Below are positions 43,547 to 53,870 of a stretch of DNA of 64,000 nucleotides, piece by piece. Below the pieces are notes generated by a model that was not told the origin of the DNA, searched no databases, and worked only from the letters and a program-made list of their open reading frames with translations. Source of the stretch: Bacillus sp. B-jedd (lineage in GTDB: Bacteria > Bacillota > Bacilli > Bacillales > Cytobacillaceae); contig NZ_CCXR01000001.1 of NCBI RefSeq assembly GCF_000821085.1, positions 696,001-760,000 of the forward strand, read 5' to 3'. The position numbers and the translations under genes are program-made. Positions within the stretch are counted from its first letter, which is position 1. Each line of letters opens with the position of its first letter.

Positions 43547-44843
43547 GAATTATGTCAGGCTTATCCGCGGGATTGATCCGGTCAGGGTCAACGGAAAAAT
43601 CACCCAAATTATTGGCCTGACAATCGAGTCCCAGGGGCCGGATGTCCGAATCGGCGAAATATGTTCGATTTATCCTTCACATTCACAAAAACCAATTCAG
43701 GCGGAAGTGGTAGGGATAAGGGAAAATAAGGTTCTCCTTATGCCGCTCGGAGAGGTCCGCTCCATCGGGCCAGGCTGTGATGTGGTGGCGAGCGGCAAAA
43801 ATATGGTTGTCAAAGCGGGCAGCCAATTGCTCGGCAGGATTCTTGACGGTCTGGGGCAGCCGCTCGATGGGAAGCCGCTCCCGCACGGACTCGAAGAAGT
43901 CCCCGCCTATGCTTCCCCGCCCAATCCTTTGAGCAGGCCCCGTATAAACTCCCCTTTAGGAGTGGGAGTGAAAACTATTGATGGTTTGCTGACCATGGGC
44001 AAAGGCCAGCGGATGGGGATTTTTGCAGGGAGCGGCGTGGGAAAAAGTACGCTGCTTGGGATGATTTCAAGGAACACGACTGCGGATGTCAATGTTATCG
44101 CGTTGATTGGAGAACGGGGCAGGGAAGTTCTCGATTTTATTGAACAAAACCTCGGGCCTGAGGGGCTGGCCAAATCGGTAGTCATTGTGGCAACCTCCGA
44201 TCAGCCCGCGCTTATCCGAATAAAAGGCGCCCTTACAGCCACGGCGATCGCTGAATATTTTCGTGATCAGGGAAAGGATGTTCTCCTGGTTATGGATTCT
44301 GTTACCCGATTCGCTATGGCGCAACGAGAAATTGGTCTGGCAATAGGGGAACCGCCAACAACTAAAGGTTACACACCATCCGTATTCGCGATGCTCCCCC
44401 AATTGCTTGAACGGTCCGGTACTGGTCCGAAGGGAACAATTTCCGCCATTTATACTGTATTGGTGGATGGCGATGATATGAATGAACCGATTGCCGACGC
44501 GGTCCGTGGAATTCTGGATGGGCACATTGTCCTGAACCGGGCAATAGGCGGCAAAGGGATTTTCCCGGCGATCGATGTGCTTAGCAGTGCAAGCCGGGTC
44601 ATGACAGAAATAACCTCAAAGGAACACCTACAAGCAGCCGGCCAATTTAAGAAGTTGCTCGCTTCTTATAATGAAGCGGAGGATTTGATCAATATTGGGG
44701 CTTACAAGAAAGGCTCCAACAGGGAGATAGATTTAGCACTCAGACTAAAGCCGGAGATGGACCACTTTTTACGCCAGGGTATTTATGAAAGCTCTAATCT
44801 GGAAGAAGCGATGAACTTCTTACTAACTAAATTTGGAGACTAA
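43530..44843 (+). CDS. fliI: FliI flagellar export ATPase
   Basis: 437 residues. Walker A FAGSGVGKSTLLG, Walker B VLLVMDSVTRFAMAQREIG and the ATP-synthase-like ERSGTGPKGTISAIYTVL region. It powers unfolding and release of export cargo. The N-terminal LIRGIDPVRVNGKITQIIGL region is normal. ATG 43530 is preferred to an upstream ATG at 43506 in fliH. Confidence 0.96.
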   Translation: MILATENYVRLIRGIDPVRVNGKITQIIGLTIESQGPDVRIGEICSIYPSHSQKPIQAEVVGIRENKVLLMPLGEVRSIGPGCDVVASGKNMVVKAGSQLLGRILDGLGQPLDGKPLPHGLEEVPAYASPPNPLSRPRINSPLGVGVKTIDGLLTMGKGQRMGIFAGSGVGKSTLLGMISRNTTADVNVIALIGERGREVLDFIEQNLGPEGLAKSVVIVATSDQPALIRIKGALTATAIAEYFRDQGKDVLLVMDSVTRFAMAQREIGLAIGEPPTTKGYTPSVFAMLPQLLERSGTGPKGTISAIYTVLVDGDDMNEPIADAVRGILDGHIVLNRAIGGKGIFPAIDVLSSASRVMTEITSKEHLQAAGQFKKLLASYNEAEDLINIGAYKKGSNREIDLALRLKPEMDHFLRQGIYESSNLEEAMNFLLTKFGD

Positions 44844-44848
44844 TAAAC

Positions 44849-45283
44849 ATGAAATATACCTTTCAATATCAAAAAGTCCTCGATTTTAAAGAAAAACAAC
44901 AGGAAATTGCCCAACAGGAATTCGGTGCAATTAAACTCCGCCAAAAGGAACTTGAGCAGGAGCTTGAAGGACTGGAAACAATCGAAGATGTGATCTTTGG
45001 AAAATACAACGATGTAAACAAGAAAACCATTTCGGAAATTCTCGATATACAGGATGATATCGACCATGTTGTGAAAAAGAAAAGGCAATTGCAAACGCAG
45101 ACCGATAAAATCCACCAGGAAGCAGAGTTTAAGCAGCAGGTGCTTTTAAATGTTTCGATGGAAGCAAAAACATGGAATAAGTGGAAAGCGAAATCAGCTG
45201 CCGCTTTTCAAAAGCAGCAGGAATTGAAGGAACAGGCCATGCTTGATGAGATGGCTGTCATCCGTTACTCCCGAAAAATATAA
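44849..45283 (+). CDS. fliJ: FliJ export chaperone
   Basis: 144 residues, nearly all coiled coil (FQYQKVLDFKEKQQEIAQQE, KKRQLQTQTDKIHQEAE). FliJ is the stalk of the FliI ring. It starts five bases after the fliI stop. Confidence 0.92.
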   Translation: MKYTFQYQKVLDFKEKQQEIAQQEFGAIKLRQKELEQELEGLETIEDVIFGKYNDVNKKTISEILDIQDDIDHVVKKKRQLQTQTDKIHQEAEFKQQVLLNVSMEAKTWNKWKAKSAAAFQKQQELKEQAMLDEMAVIRYSRKI

Positions 45284-45294
45284 GGAGAAAAGCA

Positions 45295-46149
45295 ATGGTT
45301 GAAAAGGAAGGAAAACTTGAAACCGTCTTTTATTGGACGCTTCCCGTCATTTTTACAGGCCTGTTTATGGCGATAATTTTTCACTTTTTAGGGATTCCTT
45401 TTTGGAAGACGATCCAGGAATGGGGAAACGAAATTCCAATTGTGGAAAAAATGATACCCGATCCATCCCCCGAGCACGGATATGCAAAACCTAAGAATGA
45501 TACCGAGTATTGGAAAAAGCAGCTGCAAGAGATGGAAGATATCCTCCAAAAGAAAGACCAAAAGATAAATACAATGTCAGAACAGGTTAGAACCATGAAA
45601 AGAAGCCTGGACGGAATCCGCAGGGAAAATGAGGAGCTGGCGGACAGGCTTGAAGGCAAACAAAATAGTGATTTCCAGGTTGGCTTAAAAAAAGCGGCCG
45701 CACTTTACACTGACATGCCTGAATCAAAGGCGGCATCGATACTTTCGGAAATGCCGCTCGAAGAGGCCTCCCTGACGATTTCCCAGATGTACCCGGAACA
45801 GCAAAGCAATATACTCGAAAAAATGAAAGATGCCGAGAAAGCAGCCCTGATTGGAATGCTGCTGAAAGAAATTGAGACTGTTCCAGAAAGTGATCCGCAG
45901 TCATTGAAACAGAGGCTGAAGGAACTGGCGGACAAGAAAGAAAAAGAGGCTGTTACACTCTATGAAGCTATTGAAACAATGCCGGCCGACCTATCTGCCA
46001 GTGTGATGAAATTCATGTTTGAAAAAGATTCGGAACAGGCATTGCAGCTTATGAAAATGCTGAAGCCGACAAGCCGGTCCCTCATTTTGCGGGAAATTAG
46101 CAAGACTAACGCGGAAATGGCAAAAGAGATAACCGCGAAATTAAACTAG
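45295..46149 (+). CDS. ylxF: MotE (YlxF) family protein
   Basis: 284 residues: one TM (TLPVIFTGLFMAIIFHFLGI), a long coiled coil (60-125) and an MgtE_N-like domain (KKAAALYTDMPESKAASILSE, MYPEQQSNILEKM, repeated again near 225-275). The tandem second MgtE_N-like stretch makes it longer than Bacillus subtilis YlxF. MotE-type proteins are motility proteins linked to stator folding in some bacteria; role here inferred. Confidence 0.82.
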   Translation: MVEKEGKLETVFYWTLPVIFTGLFMAIIFHFLGIPFWKTIQEWGNEIPIVEKMIPDPSPEHGYAKPKNDTEYWKKQLQEMEDILQKKDQKINTMSEQVRTMKRSLDGIRRENEELADRLEGKQNSDFQVGLKKAAALYTDMPESKAASILSEMPLEEASLTISQMYPEQQSNILEKMKDAEKAALIGMLLKEIETVPESDPQSLKQRLKELADKKEKEAVTLYEAIETMPADLSASVMKFMFEKDSEQALQLMKMLKPTSRSLILREISKTNAEMAKEITAKLN

Positions 46150-46176
46150 AAATGACCTCCATGGAAGGAGAAAAAT

Positions 46177-46749
46177 ATGAAACACCTACTTTATTCATTT
46201 ATGCTCTTATTCTGTTTATTCACCTATCATTCTCCCGCCTATGCTGCCGGGAACTCCTCAAGCGGTGATTCCACCGTCTACGATTCAATCGGAAAAGGAG
46301 GAGAAAAAACTCCGGCAGCCCCCCCGGAAAAGATGGAAAACCAATCGACCGGCCTATTTCCTCTACTAATAAAATTCATTGGATCATTGGCATTGGTAAT
46401 TGCCTTAATGTTTGTTTTGTTCAAATTTCTCTTTAACAGGAACAAACGCTTGGCAGCAGGAGGGCCCGTCCTGCCGCTCGCCGGCCACATGGTAGGCCAA
46501 AATCGCTCCGTACAGGTCCTTTTGATTGGCCAAACGATATATATATTAGGAGTGGGTGAAAATATCAATCTTATTCGCTCCATATCAAAAGGAGAAGAAT
46601 ATCAACAGTTAATGGAAAGCTATGAAAACCAGGCGGAGGGCCTTACATCAAAATGGCCTTTGAAAGACCAAAAGATGAACTGGAATACCGTATTTAGCAA
46701 GTATATAAGGAAAATGGAACAAGCGAATGATAAGGAGCCGCATCAATGA
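46177..46749 (+). CDS. fliO: FliO (FliZ) export component
   Basis: 190 residues. N-terminal signal peptide (LLYSFMLLFCLFTYHSPAYA), short Pro/Ser-rich exported segment, one TM (LLIKFIGSLALVIALMFVLF) and a conserved cytoplasmic SVQVLLIGQTIYILGVGENI block. It helps assemble the FliP ring. Its stop overlaps fliP as ATGA. Confidence 0.9.
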   Translation: MKHLLYSFMLLFCLFTYHSPAYAAGNSSSGDSTVYDSIGKGGEKTPAAPPEKMENQSTGLFPLLIKFIGSLALVIALMFVLFKFLFNRNKRLAAGGPVLPLAGHMVGQNRSVQVLLIGQTIYILGVGENINLIRSISKGEEYQQLMESYENQAEGLTSKWPLKDQKMNWNTVFSKYIRKMEQANDKEPHQ

Positions 46750-47498
46750 TAAAGAAACTAGCCATCCTCATTCCAGTGTTCATGTTTGGACTCTTTTCTG
46801 CTTCCCACCATGCAAGCGCGGAAACACTCAATACGATTTTGCCTGGAATAGGATTTGATGCAGGGAGCCCGGAAAAGGTATCAAATAGTGTCAGTATCCT
46901 TCTCTTAATAACAGTATTATCAATCGCTCCTTCCATTCTAATATTAATGACCTGCTTTACCAGGGTTCTGGTTGTATTGGGATTTGTCCGCACGGCGCTG
47001 GGAACTCAGTATATGCCCCCAAACCAGGTATTGATCGGATTGGCGATGTTTCTGACTTTCTTTGTAATGGGGCCGACTTTTTCGCAAATAAATACAGAGG
47101 CGCTCAAGCCTTATATGGCCGGCGAGTTGACCCAACAGGAAGCACTGGATACAGCCGGGGCACCAATCAAGGAATTTATGGCCAAGCATACTCGTGAAAA
47201 AGATTTAGCCCTGTTCCTTAATTATGCAAAACTAGAAAAGCCAAAGCAGATAAATGATATTCCTTTTACTGCCATGGTTCCCGCATTCGCGATTAGTGAG
47301 CTGAAAACAGCCTTCCAAATGGGCTTTATGATATTCATACCTTTCCTTGTCATAGACATGATTGTCGCGAGTATTCTGATGTCGATGGGGATGATGATGC
47401 TGCCGCCGGTCATGATTTCACTTCCCTTCAAAATATTACTGTTCATTTTGGTGGATGGCTGGCATTTAATCGTTGAATCGCTGCTCAAGAGCTTTTAA
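46746..47498 (+). CDS. fliP: FliP export gate protein
   Basis: 250 residues with a signal peptide (to about residue 25), then TM helices. Signatures ILLLITVLSIAPSILILMT, FTRVLVVLGFVRTALGTQ, MPPNQVLIGLAMFLTFF and IPFTAMVPAFAISELKTAF are all present. Four-base overlap with fliO. Confidence 0.96.
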   Translation: MIKKLAILIPVFMFGLFSASHHASAETLNTILPGIGFDAGSPEKVSNSVSILLLITVLSIAPSILILMTCFTRVLVVLGFVRTALGTQYMPPNQVLIGLAMFLTFFVMGPTFSQINTEALKPYMAGELTQQEALDTAGAPIKEFMAKHTREKDLALFLNYAKLEKPKQINDIPFTAMVPAFAISELKTAFQMGFMIFIPFLVIDMIVASILMSMGMMMLPPVMISLPFKILLFILVDGWHLIVESLLKSF

Positions 47499-47514
47499 CT
47501 GAGGAGGAATCTCC

Positions 47515-47784
47515 ATGACAACTGAACTTACTCTTAGAATCGCACAAGAGACTATTTATACAATCCTGCTAGTTATCGCTCCTGCTTGTGGAGTGGCGCT
47601 GCTGGTTGGCCTTCTGGTCAGTATCTTCCAGGCTACGACTCAAATTCAGGACCAGACTCTTGCATTTGTTCCGAAAATCATCGCTGTATTTCTATCTATT
47701 TTATTTTTTGGATCATGGATGCTCCGGAATGTTTTGGACTTTACACAACATTTACTTGGGAATCTTTCGCAGTTTGTCGGCTAG
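47515..47784 (+). CDS. fliQ: FliQ export gate protein
   Basis: 89 residues, two TM helices; VALLVGLLVSIFQATTQIQD and QTLAFVPKIIAVFL are the family core. GAGGAGG upstream. Confidence 0.95.
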   Translation: MTTELTLRIAQETIYTILLVIAPACGVALLVGLLVSIFQATTQIQDQTLAFVPKIIAVFLSILFFGSWMLRNVLDFTQHLLGNLSQFVG

Positions 47785-47793
47785 GTGATGGAG

Positions 47794-48567
47794 ATGATTG
47801 ATCTTTCATTGTGGTGGCCGTTCTTGCTTGTCTTTGTTAGAATTACTTCATTTCTTGCAACCGCGCCTGTATTTTCCGGGCGCCAGATACCTGCACAGCA
47901 GAAAGTGGCTTTCAGTATTGTTCTAAGTGCATTATGTGCCGGAACCCTCAATGTTCCTCTTGATTCGGTAGCGATGGACATGCTGTTTCTGCTGATTTTA
48001 AAGGAAGCTTTTGCCGGTGCTGCACTCGGTCTGGCCGCTGCGATTTTCTTTTATGCCGTACAGGTAGCGGGTACGTTGATCGATTTTCAAATTGGATTTT
48101 TAATGGCAAATTTCTTTGACCCGACTTTTCAGACGAATACTCAATTAACTGGCAGACTGAAGAATGTATTGGCGGTTTTGATTTTGCTGGCGACAAATGG
48201 CCATCACTTGCTGATTCAAGGATTGCTTGCAAGTTTTGACTGGATTCCACTGGACAGTTATATACCGGCCTGGAGTGATGGAAGACTGGCGTCTTTCCTG
48301 CTGGATTGTACGGCGAAAATGTTCCAGGCAGGCTTCATGATGGCCGCCCCGATCATGGGAACGTTATTTATTGTTGATATTGCGCTTGGAATCATATCCA
48401 AAACAGTACCGCAAATGAACTTGATCGCGATTTTTCCGCCTATTAAAATTCTGCTTCACTTTGCAGTGTATTTACTTGTCTTACCGGGATTATTTTACTT
48501 GATGGTGAAACTGTTTGAAACAATGTTTACCTCAATGTCTTCAATGATGAAAATTATGGGGGCCTGA
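47794..48567 (+). CDS. fliR: FliR export gate protein
   Basis: 257 residues, six TM helices (LWWPFLLVFVRITSFLATAP, FFYAVQVAGTLIDFQIGF, FQAGFMMAAPIMGTLFIVDI). ATG 47794 fits the ribosome site AGGTGATGG; GTG 47785 and ATG 47788 overlap it. Ends two bases before flhB. Confidence 0.93.
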   Translation: MIDLSLWWPFLLVFVRITSFLATAPVFSGRQIPAQQKVAFSIVLSALCAGTLNVPLDSVAMDMLFLLILKEAFAGAALGLAAAIFFYAVQVAGTLIDFQIGFLMANFFDPTFQTNTQLTGRLKNVLAVLILLATNGHHLLIQGLLASFDWIPLDSYIPAWSDGRLASFLLDCTAKMFQAGFMMAAPIMGTLFIVDIALGIISKTVPQMNLIAIFPPIKILLHFAVYLLVLPGLFYLMVKLFETMFTSMSSMMKIMGA

Positions 48568-48569
48568 GC

Positions 48570-49664
48570 ATGCTCATCCGTTTGGACCTGCAGCTATTCG
48601 CGGGAGAAAAGACTGAAAAAGCGACACCGAATAAACGCCGTGAAGCCAGAAAAAAAGGCCAGGTGGCAAAGAGCCAGGAAGTTTCTTCCGCTTTAATGCT
48701 CCTTTTGATTTTCTCCTATTTGATGCTTGGAGGAACTGCCTTAATAAAAGGGATAATGCAGATTTTTCGGCATAGCTTCCATGAATATATGCTTTGGGAC
48801 TTTTCTATTTCGAGTATTGAGCTCTTGTTTACGCAAATAGTTGTCAATGCCGCTAAGATAGCGGGCCCAATACTTGGTGTGGCCGTCCTCGCCGCCTTGC
48901 TTTCGAATTTTGCCCAAGTGGGATTCATGTTCAATCCTGAATCAATCAAATTCAATCTGGGAAAATTGAATCCGATTCAGGGAGCGAAACAAATTTTTTC
49001 GATGAGGGCGATTGTCGATTTGTGCAAATCGATCCTGAAGATGGTTATCACTTCGGCAATTGTTTACATGATTGCCTGGCCTCAGAAAGAACAGCTTCTC
49101 GTACTTGGTGAAAAAAACCTCTGGGATGCGGCCGCATTTATTGGTGCGCTAACCTTAAAAATAGGGATGGGAATTGCTGTGGCCCTCGGAATTCTGGCTG
49201 CAGCTGATTATTTATATCAGAAATACGAGTTTGAGAAAAAGATTAAGATGTCCAAGCAGGATATTAAAGACGAATTTAAAAAGATGGAAGGCGATCCCTT
49301 TATTAAAGGGCAGAGAAGGGCCAAACAGCGGCAGATGTCAATGAACCGGATGATGCAGGAAATTCCGAAAGCGGATGTCCTGATCACCAATCCGACCCAC
49401 TTTGCTATTGCGATTCGATATGACTTCTCAACGATGGAGGCCCCCGAAGTGATTGCAAAAGGGAAGGACCATATCGCTTTGAAGATTAAGGAAATTGCCA
49501 GGGAGCATAAAATCATGACTGTAGAGAACAAGCCTTTGGCAAGGGCGCTATACGCGTCGGTAGAAATCGGGGAAACAATACCTGAGGAATTGTTCAATGC
49601 AGTCGGTGAAATTTTGGCGTATGTGTATTTTCAGGAAGGCAGATATAAGGGGATTACGACATGA
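48570..49664 (+). CDS. flhB: FlhB export switch protein
   Basis: 364 residues: EKTEKATPNKRREARKKGQV, four TMs, and a cytoplasmic autocleaving domain with the NPTH motif (ITNPTHFAIAIRYD). Interaction of FlhB with FliK switches export from hook to filament proteins. Four-base overlap (ATGA) with flhA. Confidence 0.96.
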   Translation: MLIRLDLQLFAGEKTEKATPNKRREARKKGQVAKSQEVSSALMLLLIFSYLMLGGTALIKGIMQIFRHSFHEYMLWDFSISSIELLFTQIVVNAAKIAGPILGVAVLAALLSNFAQVGFMFNPESIKFNLGKLNPIQGAKQIFSMRAIVDLCKSILKMVITSAIVYMIAWPQKEQLLVLGEKNLWDAAAFIGALTLKIGMGIAVALGILAAADYLYQKYEFEKKIKMSKQDIKDEFKKMEGDPFIKGQRRAKQRQMSMNRMMQEIPKADVLITNPTHFAIAIRYDFSTMEAPEVIAKGKDHIALKIKEIAREHKIMTVENKPLARALYASVEIGETIPEELFNAVGEILAYVYFQEGRYKGITT

Positions 49665-51694
49665 AGAAATCGGATTTTTCTGTACTAATATTAGTTATTT
49701 TAATTGTGGCGATGATGATTATCCCGCTGCCCACAATCCTTTTGGATTTTTTGCTGATTATAAACATTTCTATATCCCTGCTAATTTTACTGGTTGCAAT
49801 GAATACGAAGGAACCATTGGACTTTTCAATTTTTCCTACAGCGTTATTAATAACAACATTATTCCGGCTCGCCTTGAACGTTTCGACAACGAGGTCGATT
49901 TTGTCCAAGGCTGACGGAGGCGCTGTCATCGAAACGTTTGGCTCTTTCGTCGTCGGAGGCAATCCTGTTATTGGTTTCGTTGTGTTCCTGATCCTGGTCG
50001 TCATCCAGTTTATCGTTATTACAAAAGGATCTGAACGGGTTGCTGAAGTTGCCGCGAGGTTCACATTGGATGCAATGCCTGGTAAGCAAATGAGCATAGA
50101 TGCAGACTTGAATGCGGGATTGCTTAATGAGCAGGAGGCCCGCCAGCGGCGCCGGAAGGTTGAGCAGGAAGCCGATTTTTACGGAGCTATGGATGGAGCG
50201 AGTAAGTTCGTCAAAGGAGACGCCATAGCCGGTATCATCATTCTGATCATTAACGTCATTGGCGGATTCGCGATTGGGATGGCGATACATGGAATGGGGC
50301 TTGCGGAATCGGCGAGCACCTACACCCTTTTATCCGTGGGGGATGGACTTGTCAGCCAGGTGCCGGCTCTCCTCATCTCAACCGCAACAGGCATAACGGT
50401 TACACGCGCTGCTTCCGACGGAAACCTCGGATCAGATATTATGAGGCAAATCTTCAATTATCCGAAGCTGCTTTATATTGTCGCAGGAACCATTCTTATA
50501 TTAGGAATTTTTACACCGATCGGAATCTTCCTGACACTTCCAATCGCTATTATACTCGCATTTGGGGCTTATACAATGAGCAAGGCTGCCAGAGCGGAAG
50601 AATTGAAGAATGAACAGGCGGATCAGGAAGAACTTGAAGAGGATATTAGGAGTCCGGAAAAGGTCATTAATCTTCTGCAGCTGGATACCCTCGAACTTGA
50701 AATAGGCTACGGACTCATTCCGCTTGCCGACCAAAAACAAGGCGGGGATATTTTAGACAGGATTGTCATGATACGGAGGCAGTTTGCCATTGAACTTGGC
50801 CTTGTTATTCCAACGATCCGGATTCGGGATAACCTTCAAATTTCCCCGAATCAGTATCTCCTAAAATTCAGAGGTAACAAAATTGCAGCTGGGGAGGTCT
50901 ATCTTGACCATTTCCTCGCGATGAACCAAGTCCCGGATGCCGGGCAAATTGAAGGAATACAAGTAATTGAACCTGCCTTCGGGCTGCCGGCCACCTGGGT
51001 GGGCAAAGAGGAAAAGCAAAGGGCTGAATTGATGGGATATATTATTGTCGATCCTCCTTCTGTCATCGCGACACACTTAACAGAAGTGTTGAAGCGGTAC
51101 GCCTACCAATTGCTTGGTAGAGAAGAAACGAAGGAGCTCATCGAAAATCTGAAAGAAACCCATCCTAACCTTGTCGAGGAACTTGTTCCTTCGCTTCTTC
51201 CGGTGGGAGAGGTCCAGAAGGTATTGCAGAATTTGTTGCGTGAACAAATTTCAATCAGAGACTTGGCGACCGTTTTCGAAACACTTGCCGACTTTTCGGT
51301 TTATACGAAAGACCCTCGGGTGCTGACGGAGTATGTCAGACAATCGCTGACACGCCAAATTACTGAACAATATGCAGAAGATGGTATCATCCATGTTTTA
51401 ACCGCCGGAGCCACTCTTGAAAAAGGAATATCTGATTCAATCCAGCAAACAGAGGCCGGCGGCTACTATCTTTCAATGGATCCGCAGTTATCACGGAAAA
51501 TAACCGAAGAACTCCGAGATCAGATTGACCGGGTCAATAAAGCTGGCGGACAGCCCATCTTCCTGACTTCTCCTTCGATAAGAATGTATATGAAACAGCT
51601 TATCGACAAAGTGATGCCAACCGTCCCGGTTCTTGCTTACACGGAACTCGAGCCTGATATTGAGATTCAAAGTATAGGAGTCGTGAACATATGA
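49661..51694 (+). CDS. flhA: FlhA export gate protein
   Basis: 677 residues. Eight TM helices in the first ~310 residues including FIPR-type signature stretches (RLALNVSTTRSILSKADGGA, GKQMSIDADLNAGLLNEQEA), and a large cytoplasmic chaperone-docking domain. Four-base overlap with flhF. Confidence 0.97.
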   Translation: MKKSDFSVLILVILIVAMMIIPLPTILLDFLLIINISISLLILLVAMNTKEPLDFSIFPTALLITTLFRLALNVSTTRSILSKADGGAVIETFGSFVVGGNPVIGFVVFLILVVIQFIVITKGSERVAEVAARFTLDAMPGKQMSIDADLNAGLLNEQEARQRRRKVEQEADFYGAMDGASKFVKGDAIAGIIILIINVIGGFAIGMAIHGMGLAESASTYTLLSVGDGLVSQVPALLISTATGITVTRAASDGNLGSDIMRQIFNYPKLLYIVAGTILILGIFTPIGIFLTLPIAIILAFGAYTMSKAARAEELKNEQADQEELEEDIRSPEKVINLLQLDTLELEIGYGLIPLADQKQGGDILDRIVMIRRQFAIELGLVIPTIRIRDNLQISPNQYLLKFRGNKIAAGEVYLDHFLAMNQVPDAGQIEGIQVIEPAFGLPATWVGKEEKQRAELMGYIIVDPPSVIATHLTEVLKRYAYQLLGREETKELIENLKETHPNLVEELVPSLLPVGEVQKVLQNLLREQISIRDLATVFETLADFSVYTKDPRVLTEYVRQSLTRQITEQYAEDGIIHVLTAGATLEKGISDSIQQTEAGGYYLSMDPQLSRKITEELRDQIDRVNKAGGQPIFLTSPSIRMYMKQLIDKVMPTVPVLAYTELEPDIEIQSIGVVNI

Positions 51695-53010
51695 AAACTA
51701 AGAAAATCGTAGCAGAGTCAATGCCGCTGGCTTTAAGGATGGTTCGCCAGGAATTGGGGGATAACGCCATCATCGTCAATACGAGGGCAGTTAAAAAGGG
51801 TGGGGTTTTCGGCCTTTTTGCAAAACAAAAATATGAAGTGACGGCTTATTCAATGGATAGGGGAGAACCGGCCGCTTCTCATGCAAATAAGGATATTTAT
51901 CCTTCCATAAAACAACAGTCTCCTGATATGGCTCCGGAACAGCCTTTAATGGCCGAAGAGCCGCGGATTTTGCCAAAAAAGGCTGAAATGCAATATAAGG
52001 CATTTTCAAATTCCGCTCCGGAAAAGGAATCAGCTCCCGTACAGATTGTTCAGGGAAAGAAGTCACTTTCGGCACAGCCAAAAGAAAATGAAGATAAGCT
52101 CCTTGAAGAACTGCAGGATATGAGGAAAATGATGATGGCGATGCTGATGGACAGAAAGAATGAAACCACTCTGCCGCCAGGACTGTCAGAATTGATAACC
52201 CGCCTGAAAAAGCAGGGGGTGGAAGAAGAAGTAATTGAGCATCTAGTAAGTATGGTTCTTAAAAAATTGGAGGCTGTGCCAACTTCAGATCCTGCTGTAA
52301 TTAAACAAGTGTTAACTTCAATTATTCTCGATATGATTGAAAAACGAATTCCGCAATCTAATACAATCGGCCTAGAGACACGCATGATTAATGTTGTAGG
52401 TCCCACTGGCGTGGGGAAAACCACTTCCATTGCCAAGCTGGCGACGGAACAGGTATTAAGGCAAAAGCGAAGAGTGGCAATGATTACGACGGATGTTTAT
52501 CGAATTGGAGCTGTAGAGCAGCTTAAGACATATGCCGGTATCCTGAATGTACCTATTGAAGTTGTTCGTTCCGCGGATGAATTGGGGGCGGCATTAGAAA
52601 AACTGAACCACTATGATTTAGTTTATATGGACACAACTGGACGGAATTATATGGAATTGGTGAACAGAGAAGCTATTAATCAATTTTTAAACCACCCAAG
52701 TGAAAGTGAAAATTATCTTGTATTAAGCCTTACGACGAAATATGAGGATATGGATGTCATATTGGCTGAATTTATGGAAAGTCCGGTAAACAAACTAATC
52801 CTTACAAAGGCTGATGAAACAACAAGCTATGGTTCAATTTTAAATATTGCCTTTAAATATCCCTATCAACTGGCCTATATCGCCAATGGCCAGAGCGTAC
52901 CGGAAGATATTACTGCCATTAATGCCGAAATGGTCGCTTGTTATCTATTAGGAGAGGAAAGGGAAAATGGATCAAGCACAAAGTCTAAGAGAATATATGG
53001 ATCGATTTAA
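51691..53010 (+). CDS. flhF: FlhF SRP-type GTPase
   Basis: 439 residues. Variable basic N-domain (MKTKKIVAESMPLALRMVRQ), helical N domain, then SRP-GTPase G domain with VVGPTGVGKTTSIAKLA (P-loop), TTDVYRIGAVEQLKTYA, MDTTGRN and LTKADETTSYG. FlhF sets flagellar position and number. Overlaps flhG by 44 bases. Confidence 0.96.
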   Translation: MKTKKIVAESMPLALRMVRQELGDNAIIVNTRAVKKGGVFGLFAKQKYEVTAYSMDRGEPAASHANKDIYPSIKQQSPDMAPEQPLMAEEPRILPKKAEMQYKAFSNSAPEKESAPVQIVQGKKSLSAQPKENEDKLLEELQDMRKMMMAMLMDRKNETTLPPGLSELITRLKKQGVEEEVIEHLVSMVLKKLEAVPTSDPAVIKQVLTSIILDMIEKRIPQSNTIGLETRMINVVGPTGVGKTTSIAKLATEQVLRQKRRVAMITTDVYRIGAVEQLKTYAGILNVPIEVVRSADELGAALEKLNHYDLVYMDTTGRNYMELVNREAINQFLNHPSESENYLVLSLTTKYEDMDVILAEFMESPVNKLILTKADETTSYGSILNIAFKYPYQLAYIANGQSVPEDITAINAEMVACYLLGEERENGSSTKSKRIYGSI

Positions 53011-53854
53011 TGCTGGACAACAAGATACAAAACACAGCGCAAGAGTTATAACAATTACGAGCGGAAAAGGGGGAGTTGGAAAGTCGAACTTTACCCTGAA
53101 CTTCGCATTGGGATTGAAAGCTTTAGGCAAAAAGGTGGTTGTCCTCGATCTTGACCTTTCTACCGCTAACATAGACATACTCATGGGTATAACCCCGCGA
53201 CATAGTCTGCTGGATGTACTATATCAAAGGAAATATATTTCTGAGGTACTTGAAAAAGGGACAAGCGGCATTGAATATATTTCTGGCGGATTTGAAATTG
53301 AAGATTTAATGAAGTTGGATGACCGCATTTTAGCCTTCTTTTGGAGTCAAATACAGGAGTTGCAGAACTACGCTGATTTTATATTGCTGGATACCGGCGC
53401 TGGTATATCAAAAGAACTGGTTGATTTCATACTGGCATCCGATGAAACGATTTTGGTGACAACCCCTGAACCAACCTCAATCGCGGATTCTTATGCAGTA
53501 CTTAAAACAGTTGTCCAATCCAGTAAGCAACATCCGAAATTCAGACTCGTCATTAATCGGGCCCAATCTTATCGGGAAGCGGTCGATACATCAAGGGCAA
53601 TGAAAAATGCATGCAGCAACTTCCTGAAGCTTAAGCTGAATACAATGGGATTTATTATGGAAGATGCACGTGTGCGTGAATGTGTCCGTATGCAAACCCC
53701 TTTTATCGTCAAATATCCGAATTGTGAGGCTGCAAAAAACATAAAGCAAATCGTCCATTCTTATTTCCCTGAAAAAGAGGGGAAATCAGAAGCACCAATC
53801 AAAGGCATCAAAGGTTTTTTTGAAAAAATGCTGCTTCTTGGCAGAACCTTTTAG
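52967..53854 (+). CDS. flhG: FlhG (YlxH) MinD-like ATPase
   Basis: 295 residues. N-terminal DQAQSLREYM activation helix of the type that stimulates FlhF GTPase, deviant Walker A TSGKGGVGKSNFTLNFA, LDLDLSTANIDIL and LLDTGAGIS. It controls the flagellation pattern together with FlhF. Confidence 0.95.
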   Translation: MDQAQSLREYMDRFNAGQQDTKHSARVITITSGKGGVGKSNFTLNFALGLKALGKKVVVLDLDLSTANIDILMGITPRHSLLDVLYQRKYISEVLEKGTSGIEYISGGFEIEDLMKLDDRILAFFWSQIQELQNYADFILLDTGAGISKELVDFILASDETILVTTPEPTSIADSYAVLKTVVQSSKQHPKFRLVINRAQSYREAVDTSRAMKNACSNFLKLKLNTMGFIMEDARVRECVRMQTPFIVKYPNCEAAKNIKQIVHSYFPEKEGKSEAPIKGIKGFFEKMLLLGRTF

Positions 53855-53870
53855 AAAGGATCGCTGAAAA